A DNA stretch of 64,000 nt, taken from assembly GCA_958295975.1 (NCBI GenBank), contig OY282446.1, positions 1,155,289 through 1,219,288 of the forward strand, written 5' to 3'. Positions 41,760-50,074 of the stretch are shown piece by piece. The stretch comes from Tepidiformaceae bacterium (GTDB lineage: Bacteria > Chloroflexota > Dehalococcoidia > Tepidiformales > Tepidiformaceae). The notes under the pieces were generated by a model, which made no database searches, was not told where the DNA came from, and saw only the letters and a program-made list of their open reading frames with translations. Both the position numbers and the translations under genes were made by a program. How positions within the stretch are numbered: the first letter of the stretch is position 1; every line of letters starts with the position of its first letter.

Positions 41760-42572
41760 CTATGCCGGAGTGGGCATGGCGGCGTGGTCCATGCGCTGGC
41801 CGCCCGCGCGCACGAGCGTCTCGTTCCCGACCGTCCACGTTCCGGTCTCGAGCACGAACAGGGGCCGCCCGTGGCGCAGCGCGCGTCGTCCAGCGTCCAG
41901 CGTGCCGCCCCGCTCGCCCGCCTCGATCAGGGACATCGCTTGGGAAAGGAGCACGATCGTCTCGTTCCGCTGCATCGCCTGCCAGGCCCGCCAGCCCGCC
42001 GAGGGCCGGAACTCCGAGAGCACGAGGAGCCGCCCGTCCGCGACCGCCGGCGCCAGCCCTTTCAGCGTCCAGCGCTCCCAGCCCTCGGCGAGGACGCCGA
42101 TGGCGGCGCCGCCGGCGTCGAGCGCGGCCCGCGTCGCCTCGCGGTCGACGCCGCGCGCCATCCCCGTGACGAGCACCGTGCCATCCCCGGCGGCCTGCTC
42201 TCCGACTTCGGTGGCCACGCGCAGCCCCTGCGGGCTCGCGTTCCGCGAACCGCAGAGTCCGACGGCCCACCGCCGGAGCAGGCTGGCGTCCCCCCAATGC
42301 CACAGGATCGGCGGAGACGCCTTGTGCGCGCGCAACGCATAGGGGTAGTCGGGCGACTTGAAGGTCAGCGGCGCGAAGGGCAGGGCGCCGTCGGGCGACG
42401 GGGGCAGGGCGCGCGCGCTCAGCTCGCGCAGTTCCGCCAGCGGGAGCGTGTCGTGCAGCTCGCGCCAGTCGCGCGCGGTGCGGGGCAAGGCGTCCGGAAG
42501 CGTCTCCGGCAGGCCCGCGTCGTAGGGCGTGCGCGGCGGCTCGCTGAAGGAAAGCTGCTGCCTCGTGCTCAT
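41760..42572 (-). CDS. DprA-like Rossmann-fold protein
   Basis: 270 residues. The region 85-260 has the DprA/Smf order: YPYALRAHKASPPILWHWGD, VGLCGSRNASPQGLRVATEV, VLVTGMARGVDREATRAALD, AIGVLAEGWE, LLVLSEFRPSAGWRAWQAMQ and RNETIVLLSQAMSLIEAGER with GGT, then GRPLFVLETG. Compared with housekeeping DprA it lacks the N-terminal SAM-like part and the C-terminal winged helix. DprA proteins bind single-stranded DNA and load RecA. The gene follows the phosphoribosyltransferase gene by 8 nt. A competence role or a defence role are both possible. Confidence 0.82.
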   Translation of the reverse strand: MSTRQQLSFSEPPRTPYDAGLPETLPDALPRTARDWRELHDTLPLAELRELSARALPPSPDGALPFAPLTFKSPDYPYALRAHKASPPILWHWGDASLLRRWAVGLCGSRNASPQGLRVATEVGEQAAGDGTVLVTGMARGVDREATRAALDAGGAAIGVLAEGWERWTLKGLAPAVADGRLLVLSEFRPSAGWRAWQAMQRNETIVLLSQAMSLIEAGERGGTLDAGRRALRHGRPLFVLETGTWTVGNETLVRAGGQRMDHAAMPTPA

Positions 42573-42580
42573 GGCGTACC

Positions 42581-43399
42581 TCACGCTCGGTGATGATGAT
42601 TCAGGCTCTTCGTCACGGGCAGCGCAAGGATACGCTCCGCGCCGAGCGCTCGACACTGGCGAGTGAGATCGCGAATCGTCCCACCCGAGCCGTAGAGGTC
42701 GTCGACGATGAGCACACTGCCGTAAAGGGAATCGGCTCGCACAATAATACTGTTCCTCCTACGCTCGCACAGTTCCTCGAATTGCAAACCAGATTCAGAA
42801 GCATCCTTTTGGCTCGAAATCTCACGGATATTTTCCGTCGTAACAACAGGAATATTCATCCAATATCCCAGAGTATAAACCATCCATGCTATAAATCCAA
42901 CACTGGAAGGAGGAGAAGCGATGTAGCTAATGCTACTCATCTCACTGTGTGCTTGTAGCATATCGTACATATTATTCGCCAGAGCGAGAGCTGCATTACG
43001 TTCGGGAATCTCTTGTTTGGCAAGATTCCTGAGCTGACCGATCTTCGTCGCGTTGGCCGGCGGGCTGCCGGACCTTGGATCCATATGCCAGTCCAGCGCG
43101 AGGCAGATATCGGGACACTCTTCGCTATCGTCCGTGTGGACGATGTGAAGAGCGTTCATCACGGTACGCACCCGTTTCTCATGGGTCATGTCCAGCCCCC
43201 TGATCGAAGCGTAGCGCTGTTCTCCCTCGATGAACCCGATTTCGACTTCGGTGTCGAACGCATGGCTGAACGCTTGCGCGAACCGCCAAGCCAGTTCAGG
43301 CCTGTACGGAGCCTCACTTCGGAACGCGACGTGAATCCCATCCGCCTCCGGGCGAATCTCGATACCCTGCGGCCTGATGACATACGGTTTCTCACGCAT
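42581..43399 (-). CDS. Phosphoribosyltransferase-like protein paired with the DprA-like gene
   Basis: 272 residues. The PRPP-binding motif is SVLIVDDLYGSGGTIRDLTR near the C-terminus, followed by CRALGAERILALPVTKSL, as in ComF-like type I PRTases. Upstream core strands are SYIASPPSSVGFIAWMVYTL and NIPVVTTENIREISSQKDAS. The first 130 residues (AYRPELAWRFAQAF-type helices and a conserved IVHTDDSEECPDICLALDWH) are not a known domain to me. No zinc finger, unlike ComFC. The 3' half is AT-rich compared with its neighbours. TACATT lies 9 nt before the ATG. The partner downstream is DprA-like. Confidence 0.78.
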   Translation of the reverse strand: MREKPYVIRPQGIEIRPEADGIHVAFRSEAPYRPELAWRFAQAFSHAFDTEVEIGFIEGEQRYASIRGLDMTHEKRVRTVMNALHIVHTDDSEECPDICLALDWHMDPRSGSPPANATKIGQLRNLAKQEIPERNAALALANNMYDMLQAHSEMSSISYIASPPSSVGFIAWMVYTLGYWMNIPVVTTENIREISSQKDASESGLQFEELCERRRNSIIVRADSLYGSVLIVDDLYGSGGTIRDLTRQCRALGAERILALPVTKSLNHHHRA

Positions 43400-43450
43400 C
43401 GCGAAACGAATGTACGCCTTCGCCGCGCCATGCGCCAGCGTCCGCGCTGC

Positions 43451-43456
43451 TATGCT
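43451..43456 (+). promoter_or_regulatory. -10-like hexamer TATGCT of holB
   Basis: TATGCT ends 6 nt before the ATG at 43463, with no ribosome site between them. The spacing equals that of lysA and moaC, so a leaderless transcript is likely. Confidence 0.5.
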
Positions 43457-43462
43457 GCCCCG

Positions 43463-44497
43463 ATGGACGCCATCATCGGGCACGAGGGGGCGCGGCGGGC
43501 GCTGCGCGGCCTCGCCGCCATGGACGAGCCGCCCCATGCGCTCCTGCTCGCCGGTCCTGCGCGCACGGGCCGCACGCTGCTCGCGCTCGAACTGGCCTGC
43601 CTGCTCAACTGCGAGCGCGAGACGCTCGACGAGCGGCCCTGCGGCGAGTGCCGCGCCTGCCGCCTCATCGGCGAGCGCGCCCACCCCGACGTGCTCCACC
43701 TGGCGCCGGGCGACGCCTTCTGCCGCGGCGGCGGCGGCCATCAGCCCCACCCGGGGTCGCGCGACATCCGCATCTGCCAGGTGCGCGGCCTCATCGAGTC
43801 CGTCTCGCGCTACCCCTTCGAGGGGCGCTGCCGCGTGATCGTCATCGAGCCCGCCGAGCGCATGGGGCTGGAGGCGGCGAACACGCTGCTGAAGACGCTG
43901 GAGGAGCCGCCGCCCGCCACCGTGCTCGCGCTCGTCAGCGCCGCCCCCGAGGCGCTGCTGGAAACCATCCGCAGCCGTTGCCGCCTGCTGCCCGTTCCGC
44001 TCGTGCCCGACGAGACCATCGCGGCGGGGCTGCGCGCGCGGGGCTTCCCCGCGGAGGTGGCCGAGCGCGCCGCCGTCGAGAGCCGCCGCCGCCCCGCCGA
44101 GGCCCTCGCCTTCGCCGAGCAGCCCGACCTCATGGACGACCGCGGCCGCCTGCTGGAACGCTGTGCCGTGATCGCGTCGGGGAGCGCCGCCGGGCGCATG
44201 GCCTACGCGGGCGACCTCGCCGAGCGCTGGCGGCGCGACCGCGAGCCCGTGCTGGCCGAGATCGACTGCTGGGAGACGTTCTGGGAGGCGCGCCTGCGCG
44301 AGGACGCCGAAGCCCCCGGCGAACGCGCGCGCGAGGCCCTCGCCGCCCTGCGCGCCGTGGCCGCGGCGCGCCGCGATCTGGAGGCGCAGGTGGTGGCGCG
44401 CCTGGCCATCGAGCTCATGCTCCTGCGCTTCCCCGTTACACTGGCCGCGGCGGAGGGCCATGACCCCGCCGCCGACGGGAGCGAGCCCGCGCCATGA
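43463..44497 (+). CDS. holB: DNA polymerase III delta' subunit-like clamp loader protein
   Basis: 344 residues. MDAIIGHEGARRALRGLAAM starts an AAA+ fold; the P-loop region reads ALLLAGPARTGRTLLALELA, and CGECRACRLIGERAHPD is the zinc module of delta'/gamma subunits. IRICQVRGLIESVSRYPFEG, RVIVIEPAERMGLEAANTLL, KTLEEPPPATVLALVSAAPE and TIRSRCRLLPVPL (the SRC arginine finger) follow. The P-loop GPARTGRT departs from GxxGxGKT: lysine is replaced by arginine, typical of subunits that do not hydrolyse ATP. It overlaps the PSP1 gene by 4 nt, as in other bacteria where holB and the PSP1 (RicT) gene are neighbours. Confidence 0.92.
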   Translation: MDAIIGHEGARRALRGLAAMDEPPHALLLAGPARTGRTLLALELACLLNCERETLDERPCGECRACRLIGERAHPDVLHLAPGDAFCRGGGGHQPHPGSRDIRICQVRGLIESVSRYPFEGRCRVIVIEPAERMGLEAANTLLKTLEEPPPATVLALVSAAPEALLETIRSRCRLLPVPLVPDETIAAGLRARGFPAEVAERAAVESRRRPAEALAFAEQPDLMDDRGRLLERCAVIASGSAAGRMAYAGDLAERWRRDREPVLAEIDCWETFWEARLREDAEAPGERAREALAALRAVAAARRDLEAQVVARLAIELMLLRFPVTLAAAEGHDPAADGSEPAP

Positions 44498-45687
44498 CCG
44501 ATCCGCGCCAGAACGTGGCCGGCCTGCGCTTCGGCGCCGCCGGGCCGATCGAGTACTTCCACGCCGCCGGCATGAGGCTGGAGGTGGGCGAATCCGTCGT
44601 CGTGCAGACCAGCCGCGGCCCCGAACTGGCGCGCGTCGTCATCGCCCCCGACCAGGTGGTCGTGAACGAGCTGGGCGAGGAGCGCCTGCGCCCCATCCTG
44701 CGGCTCGCCGCCGAGGAGGACCTGCGCCGCGCGGACGAGCTGGCCGACCGCGCCCGCGAACTGCTGCCGGAGGCGCGCGCGCTGGCGGAGGAGACGGGGC
44801 TGGAGGGCCGCGTCGAGCGCGCCGAGTTCACGCTCGACGGCGGGCGCCTCACCTTCCTCGCGGGCGGCGAGGGCGGCGCCGGGGAGCGCGAATTCACGCG
44901 CCGCGCGGGACGCCGCTGGGGCGCGCGCGCCGCCGTGCGCCGCGTGGGCGCGCGCGAACGCGCCCGCCTCGCGGGCGGCTACGGCATCTGCGGGCGCGAA
45001 CTCTGCTGCTCCAGCTGGCTCACCGCCTTCCCCGCCGTCTCCATCCGCCTGGCCAAGGACCAGGAACTCCCGCTCAACCCCGAGAAGATCAGCGGCCTCT
45101 GCGGGCGCCTCCTCTGCTGCCTCTCCTACGAGGACGAGGGCTACCGGGAGATGCGGCGCTCACTGCCCCGCCTCGGCCAGCGCTGCAGCACGCCCACGGG
45201 CGAGGGCAAGGTCGTCGCCCTCAACGTCCTGCGCCGCCGCGTCACCCTCAACGTCGACGGCCAGCGCGTCGAGGTGGGCGAGCGCGATCTGGGGCTGGTC
45301 GTGCGCTGGGATCCCTCCAGCCGCGGGGCCGCGCCGCCGCCCGCCATCACCCGCGAGGAGGCCCTCGCGCAGGGGCTGATCGAGGCGGACGAGCCCGCAG
45401 CCGAGGCCGTCGCCGCCATGCCCGAGGCCGCGCCCATCTCGCTCGGCGGCGAGGGCGGGCGCGCGCGCTCCCCGCGGCGTCGCGGACGCCCTCGCGCCGG
45501 TAGCGGTGAAGGCTCTGCGAATGCGCCCACGGGCCGCGTCCGCCGCCGCCCGCCGGGGGACCGCCCCGCTGGCGGCGACGGCGGGCCGAAGGCGGCTGGC
45601 GATGGCGCGAAGGCGGAGGGCCAGCCTCGCCGTCGCAGGCGTCGCCGCCGTCGCGGACGGGGCGGCGGCGCGGGCGATTCGGCGTAG
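44494..45687 (+). CDS. PSP1 domain protein (RicT-like)
   Basis: 397 residues. The N-terminal 280 contain the PSP1 pattern: VQTSRGPELARVVIAPDQVV, GRVERAEFTLDGGRLTFLAG, CGRELCCSSWLTAFPAVSIR, KDQELPLNPEKISGLCGRLL and CCLSYEDEGYREM, with the cysteine pairs that may bind an iron-sulphur cluster. In Bacillus the homologue RicT helps RNA maturation and competence. The last 100 residues are a low-complexity Gly/Pro/Arg tail ending in a long arginine run. That tail is copied twice further downstream (49139 and 49839). Confidence 0.92.
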   Translation: MTDPRQNVAGLRFGAAGPIEYFHAAGMRLEVGESVVVQTSRGPELARVVIAPDQVVVNELGEERLRPILRLAAEEDLRRADELADRARELLPEARALAEETGLEGRVERAEFTLDGGRLTFLAGGEGGAGEREFTRRAGRRWGARAAVRRVGARERARLAGGYGICGRELCCSSWLTAFPAVSIRLAKDQELPLNPEKISGLCGRLLCCLSYEDEGYREMRRSLPRLGQRCSTPTGEGKVVALNVLRRRVTLNVDGQRVEVGERDLGLVVRWDPSSRGAAPPPAITREEALAQGLIEADEPAAEAVAAMPEAAPISLGGEGGRARSPRRRGRPRAGSGEGSANAPTGRVRRRPPGDRPAGGDGGPKAAGDGAKAEGQPRRRRRRRRRGRGGGAGDSA

Positions 45688-45774
45688 CCCCTCCGGCGCG
45701 CTACGCCACCGCCCTGGCGACCGTCTCCGTGAGCCAGGCGTTCAGGCTCATGCCCGCCGCCCGCGCCGCGTCCG
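45551..45774 (+). repeat. psp1-tail repeat, copy A (in place)
   Basis: The last 137 nt of the PSP1 gene plus the following 87 nt, which include the end of a hicB-like gene on the other strand. The same stretch recurs nearly base for base at 49839-50074 with a 12-nt insertion, and part of it at 49139-49251. Confidence 0.9.
45701..45774 (-). pseudogene. 3' remnant of a hicB antitoxin gene
   Basis: Codes DAARAAGMSLNAWLTETVAR and AVA before the stop at 45701, identical to the C-terminus of the hicB copy at 50001. Homology stops at 45774, where unrelated sequence leading to the LuxR-RCC1 gene begins. Only about 24 codons remain. Confidence 0.85.
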
Positions 45775-45833
45775 GCACACTGGCACCGGTCGGGGGATGA
45801 AAATCCGCCCGCCGTCCCCCTAGCATGGGGCGC

Positions 45834-48800
45834 ATGGAGCGCAGAGGGCGCGGCAGGCCCCGCCATCCCGGCATCCTCACGCCCGCCGAACGGCGCGTGC
45901 TCGCCGAACTCCGCCAGGGCGGCACCAACGCCGAGATCGCCACGCGCCTGGGCATCGGCGCGGAGACGGTCAAGAGCCACCTCTCGACCATGCTCTCGAA
46001 GCTGGGCCTCTCGGACCGCCAGCAGCTGGCGGCCTGGCGCGAGCCTCCGCGCGAGCGGCGGCGTCCGTGGCGCTGGCTGTTCGCGCCGCTGGCCATGCCC
46101 CTGAAGGTGGCGGGCGGCATCGCGGGCGGGACGGCGGTCGTGGCCGCCATCGTCGTCGCCGTCGTGCTGACGCTCCCCCGCGACCCCGAGCCGGAGCTGC
46201 CCCCCATCGCGCCGACCGCCACTGCGACGGTTACGCCGACCGCCACCGCGCCGCCCACGCCCACCGCGACGCTCGCGCCCACGCCCGTGGACCTGGCTGA
46301 TGCCGTGGCCGTGAGCCTGGGCGTCGCGCATACCTGCGCCATCGGCGAGTCCGGCGAGGCGGTCTGCTGGGGGAACAACGAGTACGGCGAGACGGACGCG
46401 CCCGCCGGAACCTTCCGTTCCATCAGCGCGGGCGGCGCGCACACCTGCGCCATCGGCGAATCCGGCGAGGCGGTCTGCTGGGGGAACAACGACGCGGGGC
46501 AGACGGACGCGCCCGCCGGAACCTTCCGTTCCATCAGCGCGGGCGTCGCGCATACCTGCGCCATCGGCGAGTCCGGCGAGGTGCAGTGCTGGGGGAACAA
46601 CGACGCGGGGCAGACGGACGCGCCCGCCGGAACCTTCCGCTCCGTCAGCGCGGGCCTTGGCTATGCCTGCGCCATCGGCGAGTCCGGTGAAGCCGTTTGT
46701 TGGGGCGAAGACATCGCCTACCGGTTGGCGGTGGAGCGCTGCGGGATGTCGGGGCTGAACACGCGGGAATGTATCGACGGGCAGCGCGAGGAATTCATGC
46801 CCACCGGAGCGTTCCGCGGCGTGAGCGCGGGCCCGTTTCACACCTGCGCCATCGGCGAGTCCGGCGAGATGCAGTGCTGGGGATCGAACGAGTACGGCCA
46901 GACGGACGCGCCCGCCGGAACCTTTCGTTCCCTCAGCGCGGGCCGGTTTCACATCTGCGCCATCCGCGAGTCCGGCGAGATCGTCTGCTGGGGAAGGAAC
47001 GCCTACGGCCTGCGGGACGCACCGGCCGGCGCCTTCCGCTCCGTCAGCGCGGGCGTGCTCCACACCTGCGCGGTGCGGGAATCGGGCGGGATCGCGTGCT
47101 GGGGGGACGCTGATGCAGTCGCCGAGGCGCCGCCGGACCTGCGCCCGGCCAAGACGCCCGCGCCCGTGGCCACGGCGCCGCCACGCGCGACCGCTACGCC
47201 CGTGGCGACGCCGGAGCCGGACGGCCCCATCGCCCTCAGCGCTGGCGGCGGCCAGACCTGCGCCATCCACGAATCGGGCGAGATCAGCTGTTGGGGAAGC
47301 CGGGCAAGCCGGGCCTTTGCCGGCCTGGGTCCGCCGCCGGGGGAGTACCGCTGGGTGAGTGTGCGCGAACGAGAAGCCTGCGCGATCCGCCAGTCGGGAC
47401 AATTGGTCTGCTGGGGGGTCGACTTCTGGCGCTATGGAGAGGAGCCGTCGGCCGCCTACCGCTCGCTGGGCTGGATCGGGCAGAATGCCGTCTGCGCCCT
47501 GCGCGAAACCGGCGAATTGGACTGCTGGAGCATTTTGACTGGCCCCTTTGTGCCGGGCTGGAACTACCGGCCGCCGTACCGTTCGCTCGTCGGCCTTGGT
47601 ACATCCCTGTGCGGCCTGCGGGAGACCGGGGCGGTGGACTGCTGGGGAGCCGGCCTCCCTTCTGCCCAGCGGGACGCGCCCCCCGGCGTCTGGCGCTCCC
47701 TGAGCGTTGGCGGCGCGTACGGCTGCGGTCTGCGCGAGACGGGCGAGGTGCAGTGCTGGGGATCGAACGAGTACGGCGGGACGGACTCGCCCTCCGGAAC
47801 CTTCCGCGCCGTGAGCGCGGGCGCACTGCATGCCTGCGCCCTGCGGGAATCGGGCGAACTCGCCTGTTGGGGAGCGGACGGGTACGGCCAGACGGATGCG
47901 CCAGCGGGAACCTTCCGCTCCGTGACCGCTGGCCTCTTCCACACCTGCGCGCAGCGCGAATCCGGGGAACTCGCCTGCTGGGGGCTGAACGACGAGGGGC
48001 AGGCGGACGCGCCCGCCGGAAGGTTCCGCCCCATGATCGCGATGGGATACTCCCACACCTGCGCGGTGCGCGAATCGGGCGAGATCGCGTGTTGGGGGAG
48101 CGCCGATGAGGCAGCCGTCCCCGATCCTCCGCCGATGCCCCTGCGGGCCATCGCCGTGACCACGGGCGATTCGTTTAGCTGCGCGCTGCGTGAATCGGGC
48201 GAGGCGCTTTGCTGGGGTGGGGATGCGGAGGTGCGGGCAACCGGGATCCACGAGCCGCCGGATGGGGAGTTCCGCGCGATCGGCGCCATCCAGTCCGGTG
48301 TCTGCGCCATCCGCGCATCGGGCGAGATCGCCTGCTGGGGCAGGACGGGCCCCTGGGATTTCTATGAGATGAAGCCCTTGCCGGGGGGTGAACCGCCGTC
48401 GGGGCGCTATCGTTCGCTGAGCGCTGGCACGAGCCACTTCTGTGCGATTCGTGAATCGGGAGAGCTCACCTGTTGGGGGAACTATGAGGAGGGCCAGACG
48501 GATGCGCCGACTGGCCGCTTCCGCACCGTGAGCGCGGGAGCCCGGCACGCCTGCGCCATTCGCGAATCCGGTCGCGCATCCGGCGAGCTGGCCTGCTGGG
48601 GGTGGAACGAGTACGGCCAGGCGAATGCACCGGCAGGCGTTTTTCGCGACGTCGGTGCGGGCTACTACCACACCTGCGCCATCCGTGAATCCGGCGAGGC
48701 GGTGTGCTGGGGCTGGGACAGCGACGGCCGGCTGGATGTGCCTGTCGCCGAAATCTACGAGATGGTCTGCGAGCCTCAGGAGGTCGGGCAGCGCTGCGAG

Positions 48801-49070
48801 TGGACCAGGACGGGCGACGACCCGGATGGATACCGCTTCCGTGCGGTGGCCGCGGGCCACCGCACGACATGCGGGATCCTCGAATCGGGAGCGGTGCTCT
48901 GCTGGGGGGACGAATCGGGAGCGGCTGACGACCTGGCGGGGTTCCGCTTCCGCTCGCTGAGCGCCAGCCTCGAAAACCACTTCTGCGGCATCACGGAACT
49001 GGGCCGGGTGCGCTGCTGGGGAGGCGGCAACTACGGCAAGACGGACGTCCCGGAGGAGCCCCGCCCCTAG
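45834..49070 (+). CDS. Membrane LuxR-type HTH protein with 22 extracellular RCC1-like repeats
   Basis: 1078 residues. The cytoplasmic N-terminus is a LuxR/GerE DNA-binding domain (LTPAERRVLAELRQGGTNAE, IATRLGIGAETVKSHLSTML). One membrane helix follows (GGTAVVAAIVVAVVLTL), then a Thr/Pro/Ala spacer. The rest is 22 repeats of about 38 residues with consensus HTCAI.ESGE..CWG.N..G, then DAPAGTFRS.SAG, each with two cysteines. A second Thr/Pro spacer separates repeats 1-7 from 8-22; seven blades make one RCC1 propeller. I prefer ATG 45834, 7 nt after TAGCAT; the ATG at 45825 overlaps that hexamer. A one-component receptor that binds DNA inside and a ligand outside is the simplest reading. Confidence 0.85.
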   Translation: MERRGRGRPRHPGILTPAERRVLAELRQGGTNAEIATRLGIGAETVKSHLSTMLSKLGLSDRQQLAAWREPPRERRRPWRWLFAPLAMPLKVAGGIAGGTAVVAAIVVAVVLTLPRDPEPELPPIAPTATATVTPTATAPPTPTATLAPTPVDLADAVAVSLGVAHTCAIGESGEAVCWGNNEYGETDAPAGTFRSISAGGAHTCAIGESGEAVCWGNNDAGQTDAPAGTFRSISAGVAHTCAIGESGEVQCWGNNDAGQTDAPAGTFRSVSAGLGYACAIGESGEAVCWGEDIAYRLAVERCGMSGLNTRECIDGQREEFMPTGAFRGVSAGPFHTCAIGESGEMQCWGSNEYGQTDAPAGTFRSLSAGRFHICAIRESGEIVCWGRNAYGLRDAPAGAFRSVSAGVLHTCAVRESGGIACWGDADAVAEAPPDLRPAKTPAPVATAPPRATATPVATPEPDGPIALSAGGGQTCAIHESGEISCWGSRASRAFAGLGPPPGEYRWVSVREREACAIRQSGQLVCWGVDFWRYGEEPSAAYRSLGWIGQNAVCALRETGELDCWSILTGPFVPGWNYRPPYRSLVGLGTSLCGLRETGAVDCWGAGLPSAQRDAPPGVWRSLSVGGAYGCGLRETGEVQCWGSNEYGGTDSPSGTFRAVSAGALHACALRESGELACWGADGYGQTDAPAGTFRSVTAGLFHTCAQRESGELACWGLNDEGQADAPAGRFRPMIAMGYSHTCAVRESGEIACWGSADEAAVPDPPPMPLRAIAVTTGDSFSCALRESGEALCWGGDAEVRATGIHEPPDGEFRAIGAIQSGVCAIRASGEIACWGRTGPWDFYEMKPLPGGEPPSGRYRSLSAGTSHFCAIRESGELTCWGNYEEGQTDAPTGRFRTVSAGARHACAIRESGRASGELACWGWNEYGQANAPAGVFRDVGAGYYHTCAIRESGEAVCWGWDSDGRLDVPVAEIYEMVCEPQEVGQRCEWTRTGDDPDGYRFRAVAAGHRTTCGILESGAVLCWGDESGAADDLAGFRFRSLSASLENHFCGITELGRVRCWGGGNYGKTDVPEEPRP

Positions 49071-49139
49071 GGCCCGCCGCCGGATGAGGCGCTCCACCTC
49101 GTTGCGGCGGCGGTAGCGCTTGCGGTCGTACTGCCAGGG
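49071..49139 (-). mobile_element. Relic of an IS5-type transposase gene
   Basis: Directly after the LuxR-RCC1 stop, the minus strand reads PWQYDRKRYRRRNEVERLIR followed by RR. This matches the C-terminal YDxxxYRxRNxVERxFxxLK segment of IS5/IS4-family transposases. Only about 22 codons remain, without ends or other motifs. It joins directly to psp1-tail copy B at 49139. Confidence 0.6.
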
Positions 49140-49251
49140 GCGGCGACGGCGGGCCGAAGGCGGCTGGCGATGGCGCGAAGGCGGAGGGCCAGCCGCGCCG
49201 TCGCAGGCGTCGTCGCCGTCGCGGACGAGGCGGTGGCGGCGCGGGCGATTC
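49139..49251 (+). repeat. psp1-tail repeat, copy B
   Basis: A 113-nt piece of the arginine-rich psp1 tail, detached from its gene. It begins at GGCGGCGACGGCGGG and ends at GCGGGCGATTC, bordered by the transposase relic on the left and the FxLYD gene on the right. Confidence 0.85.
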
Positions 49252-49254
49252 CGG

Positions 49255-49569
49255 TTAGTCGTCCTCGTCGTCGTCCGGGGCTTCTTCGACGTCCCAGCGC
49301 ACGTTCGTGAGATCGCACGAGCCCTTCGAGCCATCGGGCGCGTCGAGGAATTCGACCTTGAAGTTCCTGATCGTGCCCGGCGCGACGTCGAAGAGGAAGT
49401 CGTCCCCCACCGCGAGGAGCAGGCCCTCGGGGTCGCGGAACACACCCTCGATAACCACGCGCGAAAGCTTCTGGTCCGAATTGTTGCGGACCTGGCCGAA
49501 GGCCCTGGGCCTGTCGTCCTTCGGCGTCAGGTAACGCCAGCCGTCCAGCAGTTCGATTGCATCCATCAT
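49255..49569 (-). CDS. FxLYD-domain-like small protein
   Basis: 104 residues with an acidic C-terminus (EEAPDDDEDD). Core: FGQVRNNSDQKLSRVVIEGV, FRDPEGLLLAVGDDFLFDVA, PGTIRNFKVEFLD, as in the FxLYD family of beta-sandwich proteins. Unlike most family members it has no signal peptide. AAGGAG precedes ATG 49569 or the adjacent 49566. A short piece with the same DVAPGTI sequence sits just upstream of the hicB copy at 50330, indicating that a second copy of this gene was lost there. Confidence 0.75.
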   Translation of the reverse strand: MMDAIELLDGWRYLTPKDDRPRAFGQVRNNSDQKLSRVVIEGVFRDPEGLLLAVGDDFLFDVAPGTIRNFKVEFLDAPDGSKGSCDLTNVRWDVEEAPDDDEDD

Positions 49570-49651
49570 GTGCTCCTTTGCATCCGTCATGCCGTCACCG
49601 TAGGGGCGGCGCGGGTGTGCGGGCAAGGCGTCTTAACCTCCGTCTTAACCC

Positions 49652-49838
49652 TCAGCCGCGCGCATCAGCCGCCAGCTCGCGCAGGTGCGAGACCACCAGT
49701 TCCGGCGCTTCCATGGGGATGAAATGGCTGCGCTCCGGCAGGAACACATCCTCGGCGTTGGCCAGCTCGTCCGCCAGCCCGGGCCAGGTGGGCGAGGCCG
49801 ACATGCTCCAGTGCTCCCGCGAATCCGGCGGCGCGGCG
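49652..49838 (-). pseudogene. 3' fragment of the alpha/beta hydrolase gene
   Basis: The last 62 codons of a hydrolase nearly identical to the end of the intact gene at 50569: SPTWPGLADELANAEDVFLP and ERSHFIPMEAPELVVSHLRE. It is joined at 49839 to psp1-tail copy C. No start codon or active-site region is left. The stretch 49570-49651 holds only short intergenic sequence similar to that after the intact gene. Confidence 0.9.
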
Positions 49839-50074
49839 CGCCGGGGGACCGCCCCCCTGGCGGCGACGGCGGGCCGAAGGCGGCTGGCGATGGCGCGAAG
49901 GCGGAGGGCCAGCCGCGCCGTCGCAGGTGTCGCCGCCGTCGCGGACGGGGCGGACGGGGCGGCGGCGGCGCGGGCGATTCGGCGTAGCCGCTCCGGCGCG
50001 CTACGCCACCGCCCTGGCAACCGTCTCCGTGAGCCAGGCGTTCAGGCTCATGCCCGCCGCCCGCGCCGCGTCCG
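49839..50074 (+). repeat. psp1-tail repeat, copy C
   Basis: A second full copy of the segment in place at 45551-45774, including the hicB end. Here the hicB frame continues past the repeat. The left edge abuts the hydrolase fragment and marks the junction of a tandem duplication. Confidence 0.9.

Noticed and set aside
43500-44460. Antisense frame over holB
   Set aside because: No domain, and composition is that of a reversed GC-rich gene.
46300-49070. DNA-level tandem repeat as a non-coding satellite
   Set aside because: The periodicity of about 115 bp is explained by the 38-residue protein repeat, with third-position variation between units.
45141-49445. 1434-codon open frame antisense to psp1 and LuxR-RCC1
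   Set aside because: It mirrors the RCC1 repeats in another frame. Only its short YDRKRYRRRN stretch (49071-49139) is meaningful and is reported separately.
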